Assembly: GCA_002118135.1 (NCBI GenBank)
Contig: BDIU01000160.1
Span: forward strand, 346,799 to 410,798
Source of the DNA: Trebouxia sp. TZW2008
Taxonomy: Eukaryota > Chlorophyta > Trebouxiophyceae > Trebouxiales > Trebouxiaceae
DNA: 64,000 bases
Reading direction: 5' to 3'
A model generated the notes under the pieces. The model did not search any database. It had not been told where the DNA came from and saw only the letters and a program-made list of their open reading frames with translations. Of this stretch, positions 22,889 through 34,100 are shown in pieces. Each line of letters opens with the position of its first letter. Position 1 is the stretch's first letter. The position numbers and the translations under genes were made by a program.

Positions 22889-24695
22889 ATGGGCGCAGCA
22901 GAAAGCACAGAAGCAGCTCCGCCTGCCGAAGCGGCGGCCACGCCGAAGGTCATTCAGACGACACAGACATTTCCGAGCGCTATGGTCATTTGCGGGCCTT
23001 CTGGAGTGGGCAAAGGCACTTTGATCAAGCAGCTGATGGCCGGGTCCGATAAGTTCGGGTTTTCATGCAGTCATACGACGCGCAAGCCTCGTGAGGGCGA
23101 AAAGGTGCAATCTCCTTCCTTGTTGCCGCAAGCACACAAGCGCGGGCTTCTCGCTGCTGACCGCTGCTTGTTTGCACAGGAAGGCACCCACTATCACTTT
23201 GTGTCAAGGGAGAAGTTTGAGAAAGGCATTGCTGACGGAAAATTTCTTGAGCACGCTGCCGTACATGGCAACTTGTATGGCACCTCAATCAGGGCTGTCC
23301 AGAACGTAGCTGCTGCTGGGAAGTGTTGCATCCTTGACATAGATGTCCAGGGCGCTAGGCAGGTCCGTAAGCAAAGCAATCAGATCAGAGCCATCTTTGT
23401 GTTCTTGGAACCTCCCAGTATTGAGGAGCTTGAAAAGAGGCTTAGAGGGCGTGGCACAGAGTCCGAGGACCAGATACAGACTAGACTTGCCACTGCTCAA
23501 GCTGAACTGAACAGGCAAGAGCAATCACTCTCGGGATAGCATAGAGGAATCAAACATCTCAGGGCACCTGCGCAACGCACATGACCAACACATAAGCACC
23601 TGTTGATATATGCGTATCGTCTGAATGCAATTCGAGCAAGCCAATGCACATGATGAAGACATCAGCACCTATTGATAAATGCATGCATTCTGGATGCAGT
23701 CTGAGCGAGCCAAACCTGTGGGACTACATCATAACAAATGAAACTATGGATGCCACTGGCAAGCAGCTGGAGGACATTGCAGGCAGAGCATTGGCAGGGC
23801 AGATCGGCAATGGTATTGCAGAGCTGCCAGAGCCCTCAGCGGCAGAAGCAGCAGCTGACCACAAGGTGCTGTCCCACAATACATTCTTTTTGCTATGCGT
23901 CATGGTGCATGCTGAAGTTCTTGCAGAACCCAGGTGGTGTAGGGTCTTCTGAGTTCTTTTGGGACTGTGCAACTCATTGTCAGCGCGCTTGAAGTTATGC
24001 AGGCTCAGTGACTGGGCACTGTGGGATGGTTATGTTTTGCTAGTCACGTCTGACCTCCTGCCAAGTTGAGAAGATGTGCTGCAGCCAGCATGCGCGTGTC
24101 GCACATCATTTTTCAGCAGTGTTTTCAGCTTGCAATGAAGCAGTCATGTGCAGGCACTCTGCGGATGAAGCACGTCTGATATGCACTTGTCTACGCTTCA
24201 CCTGGCTCCTTCCTTAGCAGAAGCAATGCAAGCAACACAATACAATTTAGCAATTTTACAGCAACCACAATCATGACCATTGCTGCTAGAGTGAGTGTGG
24301 CAGTGTCACAATGTTGCATTATAAATGTCTAATTCACCCTTGCAAAACCATGCAGGGAGTAGCTGTGACTCAGCGGAAGACAGCAGCAGCTGAGGGCTCT
24401 GGCAGTAAAGCGATAGTAGGAGTGTTTTTAGGGACCATGATCATGGCCATCACTGCAGGTTTGGGTAAGAACTGACAGTGGCATTGCCATGCAGGGGGCA
24501 GCTGTGACCCAGCAAAAGACAGCAGCAGCTGAAGCAGCAAGCGGTGGGCCCATAGTGGCTCCGGCCGCAGCGGTGGCCCCAGCTGTAACAGACCAGGCCT
24601 CCAGCAAGCCTGCTGGGTCCAGTCCCACCGCCACAGCTGGCAATGCCCTGCCACCTATCCCCACAGTGCACACAGCTCCAGGCTTTGAGAGGTGA
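22889..24695 (+). CDS. Guanylate kinase with Ala/Pro-rich C-terminal tail
   Basis: Exons 22889-23104, 23180-23514, 23700-23865 and 24495-24695 encode about 305 residues. The protein phosphorylates GMP to GDP with ATP. P-loop [10 protein letters not shown], the GMP-binding segment [37 protein letters not shown] and [16 protein letters not shown] follow the family order, ending near NLWDYIITN. Beyond the usual 190-200 residue core there is a tail of about 90 residues, mostly Ala, Pro and Ser, of unknown role. The N-terminus MGAAES fits a possible N-myristoylation signal. Intron 1 is 75 nt and stop-free in frame. Intron 2 must use a GC donor (AACAG|GCAAGA) to keep phase. The acceptor regions of exons 3 and 4 are each duplicated upstream. 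Confidence 0.92.
23592..23714 (+). repeat. Duplicated acceptor and start of guanylate kinase exon 3
   Basis: About 52 bases around the exon 3 acceptor (23662-23714: agcacctattgataaatgc through gagcgagccaa) are preceded by a copy at 23592-23643. The upstream copy has lost the AG acceptor (caattcgag instead of cagtctgag). Confidence 0.85.
24353..24545 (+). repeat. Duplicated acceptor and start of guanylate kinase exon 4
   Basis: The segment at 24490-24545 (catgcagg, then ctgtgacccagcaaaagac) has a close copy at 24353-24410 with an intact AG acceptor and the same phase. The upstream copy stays open for a couple of dozen codons ([16 protein letters not shown]), so it could be used as an alternative exon if a donor exists. 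Confidence 0.85.
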
Positions 24696-25256
24696 GACTA
24701 TGCAATTGGGATCAGCTCCAGGGAAGCTCAATTGGTGATTTGTAGGCAGTGTTGTGATGGCAAATCATGACCAGTCAAGGCTGTTGGCTGAGGCCCTGAT
24801 GCATGCATGCTTGCTCGCTCAATGCTTAATGTTAAAGCTGCCAGGTCTGCAGGCAGTTGTGCTTGCATGATGTGCCACGTTGATAACATTGCTTGCAGTC
24901 TGCGGCATGCTGGTTCTCATGTTGCTGATATCAACTGCACACCACCTGGCAGCTCAGATAAGGAGTTGTGTCATGCATAACGCACAGTATGATCAGTGTC
25001 TGAAGTAGACCATACAGGGAGTTGTAACAGCCATCCTTCCACAGCTAGCATGCCCATCAGTCATGTGCTTTGGAGGCAGTGGTAGATTGTCTAGCTGATT
25101 TTCTTGGGGTTTAGCTGAATTTCCTTGGGTCCGAGATGATGGAAAGCTGCCACAGAATTTGGCCCCCAACTGGCTGCCTGCCTCTGCCAGCATTTATGTC
25201 ACTGCTGCTTCAGGAGTTAGAATAAGTGCTGCAACATTGCAGTATAAGGTCTGGCC
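24696..25256. other. Intergenic region, nothing recognised
   Basis: About 560 bases between guanylate kinase and the dehydrogenase, AT-richer and containing TGCATGCA words. No conserved ORF, RNA gene or repeat was recognised. Confidence 0.5.
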
Positions 25257-27559
25257 ATGGCCTGCAGGTGGCGAGGCAAGGTAGCTGTTGTGACTGGCGC
25301 CAGTGCCGGCATAGGCTGGGCCGTCTGTGAGGCCTTGGCCACAGCTGGGGTGAGGGTGGTGGCAGTGGCCAGGCGACGGGAGCGTCTGGAAGCCCTTCAG
25401 CAGGCGCTTGTAGACCGAGGAGTCCCCATCTCTGACTTCCTGCCAGTTGTCTGTGACATTACAAAGGTACCTGACAACCCTTACCTGCCAGCGGGTCACG
25501 AACTTTTGAAAACTTGTACAAAGCATGCGCAAGCTGTCGCACATGTGCACAATGGCAACCAGATTTGCAAACTCCAGGGACATCAGATGATTGAGGTTGA
25601 GCTTGTCCTCTTATTGCAGTTCAGCATCTTTGCAGCAGGTCAAACAACAAAGGCATAGCTGGTCATGGCATTCCTGTGACAAGGACGGCATTGTACACAA
25701 AGTTGCTCCTGTCTGTCAGGGGCTTGGGCAAAGTTTAAGCAGCCTTCTGGCAGATTGGCACAATCAAGCATATGCAGCGCTATAAACACACATACAGTCT
25801 GGAGCAAAGCCTCAAATTGTCAGTCCTGCAGATGGCAGCCAGCCTGAGTCTTGCTCACGCGCTTGCTGACATTTACTGCTCGTTGATGTTCATGACGTTG
25901 CTTGCTGTTGTCAGCTATGTGCTGCTGCCCAGTAGATCCATTGAAGAAAGTCAATCGGAAACTCATCGGCATAATATTACACTGTGATCATTGATATTAC
26001 ATATGGAGTCATCATTGGTATAATATTCACTGCTTCTGCGAACTGCAGGAGGCAGAGGTGATTGCCCAACCGCGCATCTTTGTCAAGAGGTGACGAGACG
26101 CAGGAGCGGACATCCAATCGCAAGACTCAAGACATAAAGTTGTGTTGTGATTGTTGACATCATGCATAGACTAGTCACTGTCATAGTCCTGCTATGGACT
26201 GCAGGAGGCTGAGGTAATTGCCTTGCCCCGTATCATTGTCAAGCGGCGGCAAGACGCAGGTGTGGACAACTTGGTGAACAACGCAGGCATGGGGCGCAAT
26301 GATGCTGACTTGTTTGCTGACTGTCAAGAGATCTCAGTCACTGCCCAGAAATGGTGCTCGCTGCTGTGCATAATGTGTACCTGTCTAAAAGGTCATAAAG
26401 CAAGCAGAAACATGAATTGCAGGAGGCAGAGGTGATTGCACTTCCACGCATCATTGTCAAGCGGTGGCGAGACGCAGGGGTGGATATCCTGGTCAACAAT
26501 GCTGGCATGGGTCGCAATGACGCTGGCCTGTTTGACGGCAACACCGCCTCCTGGGTGGAGATGGTCAGCACCAACACTCTAGGCGTATGCATGTGCACCC
26601 GAGAAGCTGTTCAGGTATTGCAACAGTCAAGATGACCCAGCTGGGTGTGACAAAGCTGGTTGCACAATGCTTTTCCCAGTTGGCAACATAGCAATGACGT
26701 GTTCAACATGCACCACATTGTCCAAAAGCTCTGAAGTGCTGTTTGAGATATAGCCCCATGTTTTCAGGATAGCTACACTGTGGCTGTGGCTGCACTTGTA
26801 AAACATGTTACTGCAATGGTTGACATGCTGAAACAGTACAACTACGCTGCAGGACAAGTATGTTTCTATCACGCGTCAGTTCACCCCAATATCCCCAGTG
26901 ACTAATATCCCCAGTGACTGAAGTGCTCAAATGGTACAGATATACTGCAGGACATGAAGAGACGCAATCAATGGGGCCACATTATTCACATCTCCTCCAT
27001 TGCTGCGCATCGTGTGCCCTCACCTTCAGATGCCTTTTACGCTGCAACAAAACACGCTCTACGAGCGTTGGCAGAAGGACTGAGGCAAGAGGTACGGTCC
27101 TCGTCTGCTGTGAAGCATGCATGAGTCAGTATATACCAGTCACACTGTCTTGAGCTGCTCAGGTCCTGTGTCGCCGAATGTTCATGTCGTGATGCTCATG
27201 AGTGCTCAAGGTTCAATTGGCAGTGCCGACAAAGCTGTTTTGCAAAGGACTAAGCTGCCTGCAATCCATTCTGGAGGGCGCTCGCAAACACTGCTGTTTG
27301 GAAGCGTTTTGCTTGTATGTGGCAGGCTCGAGAGCAAGAAGTGCCGTTACGTGTCACTTGCATATCACCTGGAGTGGTGGAAACAGAGTTTGCAGAGGTG
27401 GCTTCCTTTGGCAGCAAGGATGCAGCCAAGAGCAGATATTCTCAGTTCAAGTGCTTGCAGGCTCACGATATTGCTGATGCAGTTGTTTGGTCCCTTACTG
27501 CACCTGATCACATGGACGTGAATGACATTATCATCCGCCCAACAGCTCAAAAACGTTAA
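25257..27559 (+). CDS. DHRS11-like short-chain dehydrogenase/reductase
   Basis: Four exons in phase 0: 25257-25466, 26423-26614, 26951-27091, 27326-27559, giving about 258 residues, close to the roughly 260 of animal DHRS11. The NADP(H)-binding motif is TGASAGIG (after VAVV), the basic segment [11 protein letters not shown] follows strand 2, LVNNAGMG is the NNAG motif, HISSIA carries the catalytic Ser, and FYAATKHAL holds the YxxxK pair. The C-terminal half ([12 protein letters not shown], then [14 protein letters not shown] and IIIRPT) resembles DHRS11 in particular. Expected to be a soluble carbonyl/steroid-type oxidoreductase; the algal substrate is unknown. No targeting peptide is evident. 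Intron 1 (25467-26422) contains two decayed copies of exon 2. Confidence 0.93.
26045..26335 (+). pseudogene. Two decayed copies of dehydrogenase exon 2
   Basis: Exon 2 (26423-26614, starting [15 protein letters not shown]) is preceded by copies at about 26048-26125 and 26204-26340, each after a GCAG acceptor. The first reads [14 protein letters not shown] and then hits TGA. The second reads through the NNAG motif ([15 protein letters not shown]) and diverges, with no matching donor. They are ordered from most to least decayed toward the real exon. Confidence 0.9.
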
Positions 27560-28271
27560 TGCAGAGAACGCCGTCTGAGACTTTGTGCAACAGTCTATTG
27601 TGTGATGTCCTCAACACATGTTGGGCGCCATGGCAATGCTAGATTGCGTGTAAGGTATTTACTCAACCCATGCACAGTTCAATGTCCCAGAGACAGCTTG
27701 TTGTTCACTGCCTAGCGCCTTCATCCGTGACTTTCACAATGATCAGCTTCCTGATACACACGACATGAGAGATGGTGATCTTGTTTAGTGACACAAATGA
27801 AGTGCAGACTTTTGCATTTGTGGTGGAACTTCATGGAGTCTTGCAGCAACAGACCTGGACAGTGGCCAATCAGCAATGGGTTGACAGCTTGTACATATGT
27901 ACTGACGCGTCTGATCAAAGCGGGACGACCACAGAAAAACAGTGCAGCGCATGCACATGACTGCATGCCATATAGAGGTAGCCGCAGGAAGCAGGCCCGT
28001 GCACCTTATGGCCAAGGGCGCTGCAAAGCATCAGCGTGCACATTGTACTGATTCACAAATTTGCCATATACGCTTAAACAAGCGTCCTTGCCTACGGGCC
28101 AAACGTTTTCTTGATCATTCTGCTCATCAGAAACCAGAAAAGACAAAGTCTACACCATCAGGCATGTTTGGTTAGTTGGTGATCTACCGTGGCGTCCCTT
28201 TGTTCTGCTCATCATGCATCTGCGTCAATGTGATGTTACATCAAGGCATCTAGTTAATGGGGGTCATCTAA
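27560..28271. other. Intergenic region between convergent genes
   Basis: About 710 bases separate the 3' ends of the dehydrogenase and the minus-strand F-box gene. Short ORFs on both strands show no recognisable protein. Presumably 3' untranslated regions and spacer. Confidence 0.5.
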
Positions 28272-30080
28272 TCAGTTGAGAACAGGATTGACATATGGTA
28301 ACCTAGTGCCATCAGGTGGTCCATCATAATGATAACAGTCAATCACAACCAGATGAGGTAGGGACCCCAACCATTTGTCCAGTGGGCCACCACAGTCAGG
28401 CGGTGATTGAAGAGTCACATTTCGTACGCTTTGACACCCGCTTGACCTTGGCCAATTAATGTACCGCTCAAGCGGTCTTGACGTAGGCAGTCTCAAGTGA
28501 CGCACACAACAGGGTAGTTTGGGCAGAACAGCATTCGAAGACAGCAACGTTGCAAAACGACAGCTCAATGTGACATTAGACAGGCAAGCTAAGTCAAGCA
28601 AATTCTGCTTGACACCAGAATCAAAAAGGCCACATCCTGAAAATTGCAGCGACTGCAAACTTGTAGGCAACAAAACACAGCGCACATGATAGTCTGGATC
28701 CACACAGAACAAGTCCAGATGGACTAAAGATGAGAGACATTGCAGGTTCAATGAAGTGCATTTAAGACCCTGCAAATGCAGTTTGGTCAGGTGTAAGAGC
28801 GGGCGTGACTCAAAAAACAGAAGCATTGCGCAGGGTGGAACGATTTCCACACTTTCAGAGATATTGAGGCTGCGCAAATTTGGAAAGTCCTTGCTGAGCT
28901 GCGTAATAGACACCTGGACTACCTTCCGAACGCTGCCTGAGTCAAGAGTCAATCCAGTGACAAGTTTTTGAGCTGCATCCCTTTCTGTGGCTGACATGGA
29001 ACGAAACGGCTGCTCTTGGATCCAGGGCAGACTTGCATGCATGTAAAGCTGTAGCGGACTTGCGTCTGTGAAAACAAGGCGGATGGGACAGCTCACATGT
29101 GCTTCCTGAACTGCTCCAAGGACAACAGGAGTAGACCAGCCAATCAGACTGCATCCTACCATCTTCAGTACAAGCAAACCAGGCCAAGCTGTGAGACTGT
29201 CCAAGACGTCAAAAAACACAGCGTGCCAGGTACAGGATGTGTGTGTGAGGTCCAAATAGGTGAGGGCAGTCAAGCGCTCAAACTGTGGTGCCTCAGCAGT
29301 GTACAGCTTGCTCTCTGCCAGGCTCAGACTGCTGAGCTTGCTCAAAGCAATGATGTCCTCCTCAGCAATAGTCACAATACACTTGTTGAGTTCGAGTTTT
29401 GTGAGAGCTGTAAGGCAGTGTTCAAGCAGAGTCAATGTTTGAAGGCCTGACGAAGGTAGGTCAGCAGCTGTAATTGCAGAGCCAAAGCAATGTAGCTTCA
29501 GGCTGGATAGAGAGTCTGGGCAGCATTGAACAACCTGACTGAACATGTCCCCATGTACATCATTCCGCATCTTCACTTCTAGCTCTGTCAGGCTTTGCAG
29601 CGGTCTCAAATCAGGCATGGTCTGCATCTCACTCAATCCCCCAGGAGGCAGCATGCCCCACTCAAAGGAAAGCCGCTCTAGCTGTGGCGCCTTTTGCACA
29701 TACAGTGCTAGGTAGTGAGAGCAGAACTCGCTCAGTGTCAATGCTCTACAGGCTGTGGGAATGCTGTTGAGTGTGGCCTTGGCTGTCTGATTGGACCGCT
29801 GTAGTGTGTACCAATTGTTGCTTGAATTCCAGCAAGCTGCGCGCACCAGTTTCAAACTTTTGATGCTGGATCTGGAGGACAGAAGCTGCTGCCAGCGCTG
29901 CTCTTGACTGTCTGTTGCGGCATACAAGTAGACGGAGCCAGCTTTGCTGCCTGCAAGGGCCGCTCGCCAAGCCTTGCAGGTGACAGAAGCAGCGCAGTTG
30001 TCCAAGCCATCTGGCTGCAGCTCAAACGCACGCCTCAACACCTCTGGCGGGACGCTCGACCAGCTTGGTTGAACTGTCAT
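28272..30080 (-). CDS. Intronless F-box / leucine-rich-repeat protein
   Basis: Single open frame of 602 residues from the Met at 30080; an in-frame Met at 30176 would add 32 residues. The start at 30080 is preferred because the F-box begins within ten residues (SWSSVPPEVLRRAFEL, then VTCKAWRAAL). The rest is a solenoid of leucine-rich repeats (LQSLTELEVKM, LTALTKLELNKC, LSKLSSLSLAES, LTALTYLDLTH, FPNLRSLNISES, LLHLTKLHLQGL, LSSLVHLDLF). Probable SCF substrate receptor. It shares the F-box/LRR layout of the gene at 20714-22459 but no close repeat-by-repeat identity. It carries no exon duplications, in contrast to the intron-rich genes on both sides. Confidence 0.88.
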   Translation of the reverse strand: MTVQPSWSSVPPEVLRRAFELQPDGLDNCAASVTCKAWRAALAGSKAGSVYLYAATDSQEQRWQQLLSSRSSIKSLKLVRAACWNSSNNWYTLQRSNQTAKATLNSIPTACRALTLSEFCSHYLALYVQKAPQLERLSFEWGMLPPGGLSEMQTMPDLRPLQSLTELEVKMRNDVHGDMFSQVVQCCPDSLSSLKLHCFGSAITAADLPSSGLQTLTLLEHCLTALTKLELNKCIVTIAEEDIIALSKLSSLSLAESKLYTAEAPQFERLTALTYLDLTHTSCTWHAVFFDVLDSLTAWPGLLVLKMVGCSLIGWSTPVVLGAVQEAHVSCPIRLVFTDASPLQLYMHASLPWIQEQPFRSMSATERDAAQKLVTGLTLDSGSVRKVVQVSITQLSKDFPNLRSLNISESVEIVPPCAMLLFFESRPLLHLTKLHLQGLKCTSLNLQCLSSLVHLDLFCVDPDYHVRCVLLPTSLQSLQFSGCGLFDSGVKQNLLDLACLSNVTLSCRFATLLSSNAVLPKLPCCVRHLRLPTSRPLERYINWPRSSGCQSVRNVTLQSPPDCGGPLDKWLGSLPHLVVIDCYHYDGPPDGTRLPYVNPVLN

Positions 30081-30176
30081 TGTCAAAGCTGCAAGAAGCG
30101 TGCCGTTTAGGTCTTTGAAGGCAAGCATGACATGGCCTCGCTGCCATGCCACACCATTGGCAATGCAAGACCGCAC

Positions 30177-31190
30177 AGCACGCTGTTAAATTTGGACAGC
30201 GTCTTACCTGACAGTGGGGATCAGGAAGGCAAACGAACGCTGGTGTCATAACATGTTCTGAATAAAGCACAGCGACGAGGCCTACATCTGCTGTCTTGTT
30301 TGTCTTCGTTCATCGTAGTCAGTGTTGGTGAGTGGACAGATTACGACTGAGCGACGCGTCAGCGTCCCATCGAAGAGACTTCTCAAATGGTCCTTCTGTC
30401 CCCTCAGAACCTGCAGTTCAGGTCCTGAACCAGGGGTCCCCCCGTTCTCCCCCAAGCACCCTAAAAGGGAACATAGCCATCACACTTTATACAGCCCACC
30501 TGGGCTGTGGCTAGGGTCTGAAGAGGAGGTGACTGATTTGAAACGCCTTTGGAGATTGCTTACACTGCAATCAAATGTGGGTCACTCCGACTTTTCAGAC
30601 TCTCTGTAAAACCTTGCCCTGAGCGCCTCTAAGGCCGCCTCTGAGCCGGGCTTTGGCCACCCTTCCGCGCTGAACAACTTGTATGCATGACAGGTTGATA
30701 CATGACTGCCTCACTGTCATCATCGCACACAAGATCAATGACTTCTGCATCGCCAATGATCATATTGTCTGCAGCGCAGCTGCATACTATGATATCAAGA
30801 CTTGATATCTAAGTATGTGCATGGCCATACTGATTGTGCAGTGTTTAAAGTGACACCTGATCTTGAGGCAGTGCAAGGTAAAGGGCAACAGCGCCATACA
30901 ACATCTGGCTGTGCAAGCTTGCAAACAGATTACTCAGTTGGTAATGTAGGAGCAGATTCCCAAACTTGCACTGACGAGCAAGCTTGCAAACAGATTGGAA
31001 GTAGCCTTTTAGACAGGCACGTCAAACTGCGTGATGGCAAACCCTTAGCATACTTGCAAAGCTTTTTCGTTACAGCAGCTTGGGCACTGTGCTTCTTGGT
31101 GAAGCTGCACTCAATTGCATGTCAGAATTGCAAGCAGGCTTGCAACAGCTGCATGTCAAACTCAAAGACATGACTGAATCAGGAGCTACA
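30177..31190. other. Intergenic region with an unexplained GC-rich block
   Basis: About 1 kb between minus-strand genes. Bases about 30400-30660 are GC-rich with several self-complementary words (agaacctgcagttcaggtcctgaac; ggccgcctctgagccgggctttggcc) and do not resemble the flanking introns. No known RNA family or protein was recognised. The part from 30700 has only chance-like ORFs. Confidence 0.35.
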
Positions 31191-34100
31191 CTACGACTCA
31201 ACTCGTTTAGTCATTGCACTTATTGAGGCTGGTGCTGCAGTTAAGGGCTTGTTTTCCTTCATGTCAGTGACTCTAGCTGACTGCCTGTGCATGCGGGCAA
31301 TCTCAGAACCCAGAGCTGAGCATTTAGCCTCTGAAAAATTCGCAGACTCCTTCACAACAGCTAAAGTCCCAGCCAAACGCTCATGCTTTGCAGTCATGGT
31401 ACGCAAAGTGGCTGCGCATGATGATGCCGTCTGTTCTAGCCGCCATTCCATGGCTGCAAACCTCTGCTGCAGATTGCTGCTGATGCTGTGGGCAGCTGCA
31501 GCCTCTTGCTGTACATTATTGACGCAAGCCCCAAGACTGCTGAGCTGCTTGTCCAAAGCTGCTGCATTGGCTTGCTCATCTTCTGCCTGCAAGCAAACAT
31601 TCCTGATGCATCATGTATGTCTACCACCAGCAGCAGCAGCAGAAGAAGAAGAAGAAGAAGCATTGATGCATTAGCCAGCCAACAAGGCTATATGCGCCAC
31701 ACAATGGCAATGATTATGATCTCGACATCAAGACGCTGCTTGTTGCCATGCATGGGCCAACAGTTGCACTAGGTACAGAATATCTGCTATGCTAAAGTTG
31801 TCATATGCATGTCATACAAGGTGCGGCCACTCGGACACAATGTACTGCCTTCTAGCCCAGAAGCAACAGCAGCAAGCAAAGCACAGGGGTACAAGTCATT
31901 GTTTTCATCATGGTGGGCTTTGTTGGGCATACTAAGGTCGCCAGCTGGCAGGTGCAGGAAGCTGGAACACATGAGCACTGGATAATGAATGCAGGGTTGG
32001 GATAGCCCATCGGGGGCTGGGGCGGGCGCAGTGGGGGGTGCTGACAATGCGCTTGCTGCCTGAAGAAGACTCAAGGCTCCAGCAGATCTCACACGCCTGC
32101 AGTGCAAGGGAAGCATCATTGTCAGCTGTTGTGAGGTTGCCTTTGACAATGATGCCTCTCTTACACTGCAGGCTAGAAAGCAAGCAGTACTGCCTTGAAA
32201 GGAAGCTGATGATGCAAGCATCGTACAGCATGGCATGTGTGCTTCTCCAAGTTATGCGCTCAATGAAACAGTGACACATCATGATGAGGCACTGCTTGCA
32301 TTCACAGCTTTGGCATGTCACATTGCTTGCAGCATCACGTACCTGCTGCTTGAGCATTGTCAACACGACAACCCAACACAGATGCATCTGGAGTTGACTG
32401 TCACATGCACAGCTCATCATGACACACAACAACATTCTGCTGAAAGCAACAAAGCAAGCTCGTGACTTGCTGTTCAGGCAGCATACAATGTGTCAGAAAA
32501 GCGTTGCACAGGCAGAATCATGCCAGGCTATCAGTTGCTGTGTTGCATTCAGCACCTTGGAGCGAGCTGCACAGCTGGCCTGCCGCTGCTGCTCTTCCAA
32601 GTACTCCAGCTTGCGGCATAGCGCGTCATACTGCTTGCGGTACAAGGCTGCCTCAGCTGATCGGGCCTCCAATGCAGCACGCAGATCTGCAGCTGCAGCA
32701 ACGATGCAGCATTTAGGTGTGGATCAGGTGGAAGCCCGCCTGTGTGAAGTGCAGTGCTGAACACTACAGCTGCAAAAGCATCAACTGCATAAGCAAGGAT
32801 AGTGCTACTGATAGTAGGATACTGATAGTACACCAGACACATGACTTTGTGCAGGATTGGGTGTGCTAGAACTCTTTTACAGACCATATCTGAAGTGATG
32901 GAGTGGAACTGTCTGCCAAGATTACTTTTGGCATACAGGTGCCATTGAAGCGACCACATGGACAACCCGGGTGTATGCATGTGAACAGGGAAACAGACAA
33001 GGCACTCTTGACAATTAGCAGCAAATACAGCATCCCACACGCTGATGATGCAAATATCCTTCAGATCAACACACACTGCACTTGAGGCTAAAGTGACTCA
33101 CAAGAATATACTAGTAAACAAGGTTATGAGTTTGGCAGCAAGGCAGTGTGAGCTTACTCTCATGCTGCACTGCTTGCAAGCTAGAGGTGGAAGCTGTTGT
33201 CTGCATCTGAGCCTGCAAGCCTCCCAGCTGCTCTCCAAGGGTGACTAGCCAGTCAGCATGATCACTGCCCCCATGTGATCCCCCTTCTGTACCCCGAACC
33301 CTTTTTACTGGGCTCCTAGACTGGGACCTACATGCAGGGCAAGAATTGCTGGCATATGCTTTAGTGGACGGCACTCCTGATGCTGGTGCAACAGATGTAG
33401 ATTCGCAGCATGTGTTTTGCATATGACATCTGTGGCTGTTGCCAACTGAAAGCAGTATCAATGCATAGGGAAGTCTGACAAGGTTGACAGCATTGATTTG
33501 CACACTAACAATGCTATGCTTTGTGCTGCAAGATACAGCCAGCAAACTAGTCACAGATTTGATGCTGCTGCAAATATATCTGCATCCTCTTGCATTCAAG
33601 GCGAACGGAAAGCTATACCTTGCAGTATCAGCACCATGTGGCAGCTGACATGCACTCCTGTCTTGAGGATAGTGAGCACTGACCCTTCCCTGCACAGCAT
33701 CACCTTATGTTATAACAGACTTGACAAGGAGATTGCAATCAACAAAAATGAAACAGTCAAGGCCTGACACTATATACATGCTCCTGATAATCATGATTTG
33801 TTATGTCAGGCTGGCCTGTACTCCAGGACCAGGACGCATGAGATGACTACGTACTAACATGAACAGCATGCAATCAGCAACAACACCATGTTTGCATTAC
33901 GTCAAGGATGCAGAACCAATGTGAGGTAGGTACTTTCATTCTGCTGCTCAGCTAATTGGATACAATCACCAAGAGGCAAAGCTTGCACCAACAGACATCC
34001 AGAAGCTTTCGCCCGATGTCAAGGATGAAAGCTTTTGCCACTGTCAAAACAATGCTACAACTCCGCTCTGGTCTGTAGATGCCCTAGACCTCCTGCTCTC

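Noticed and set aside
30802..31173. 123-codon plus-strand ORF
   Set aside because: Composition is random-like, without any recognisable domain or splice partners.
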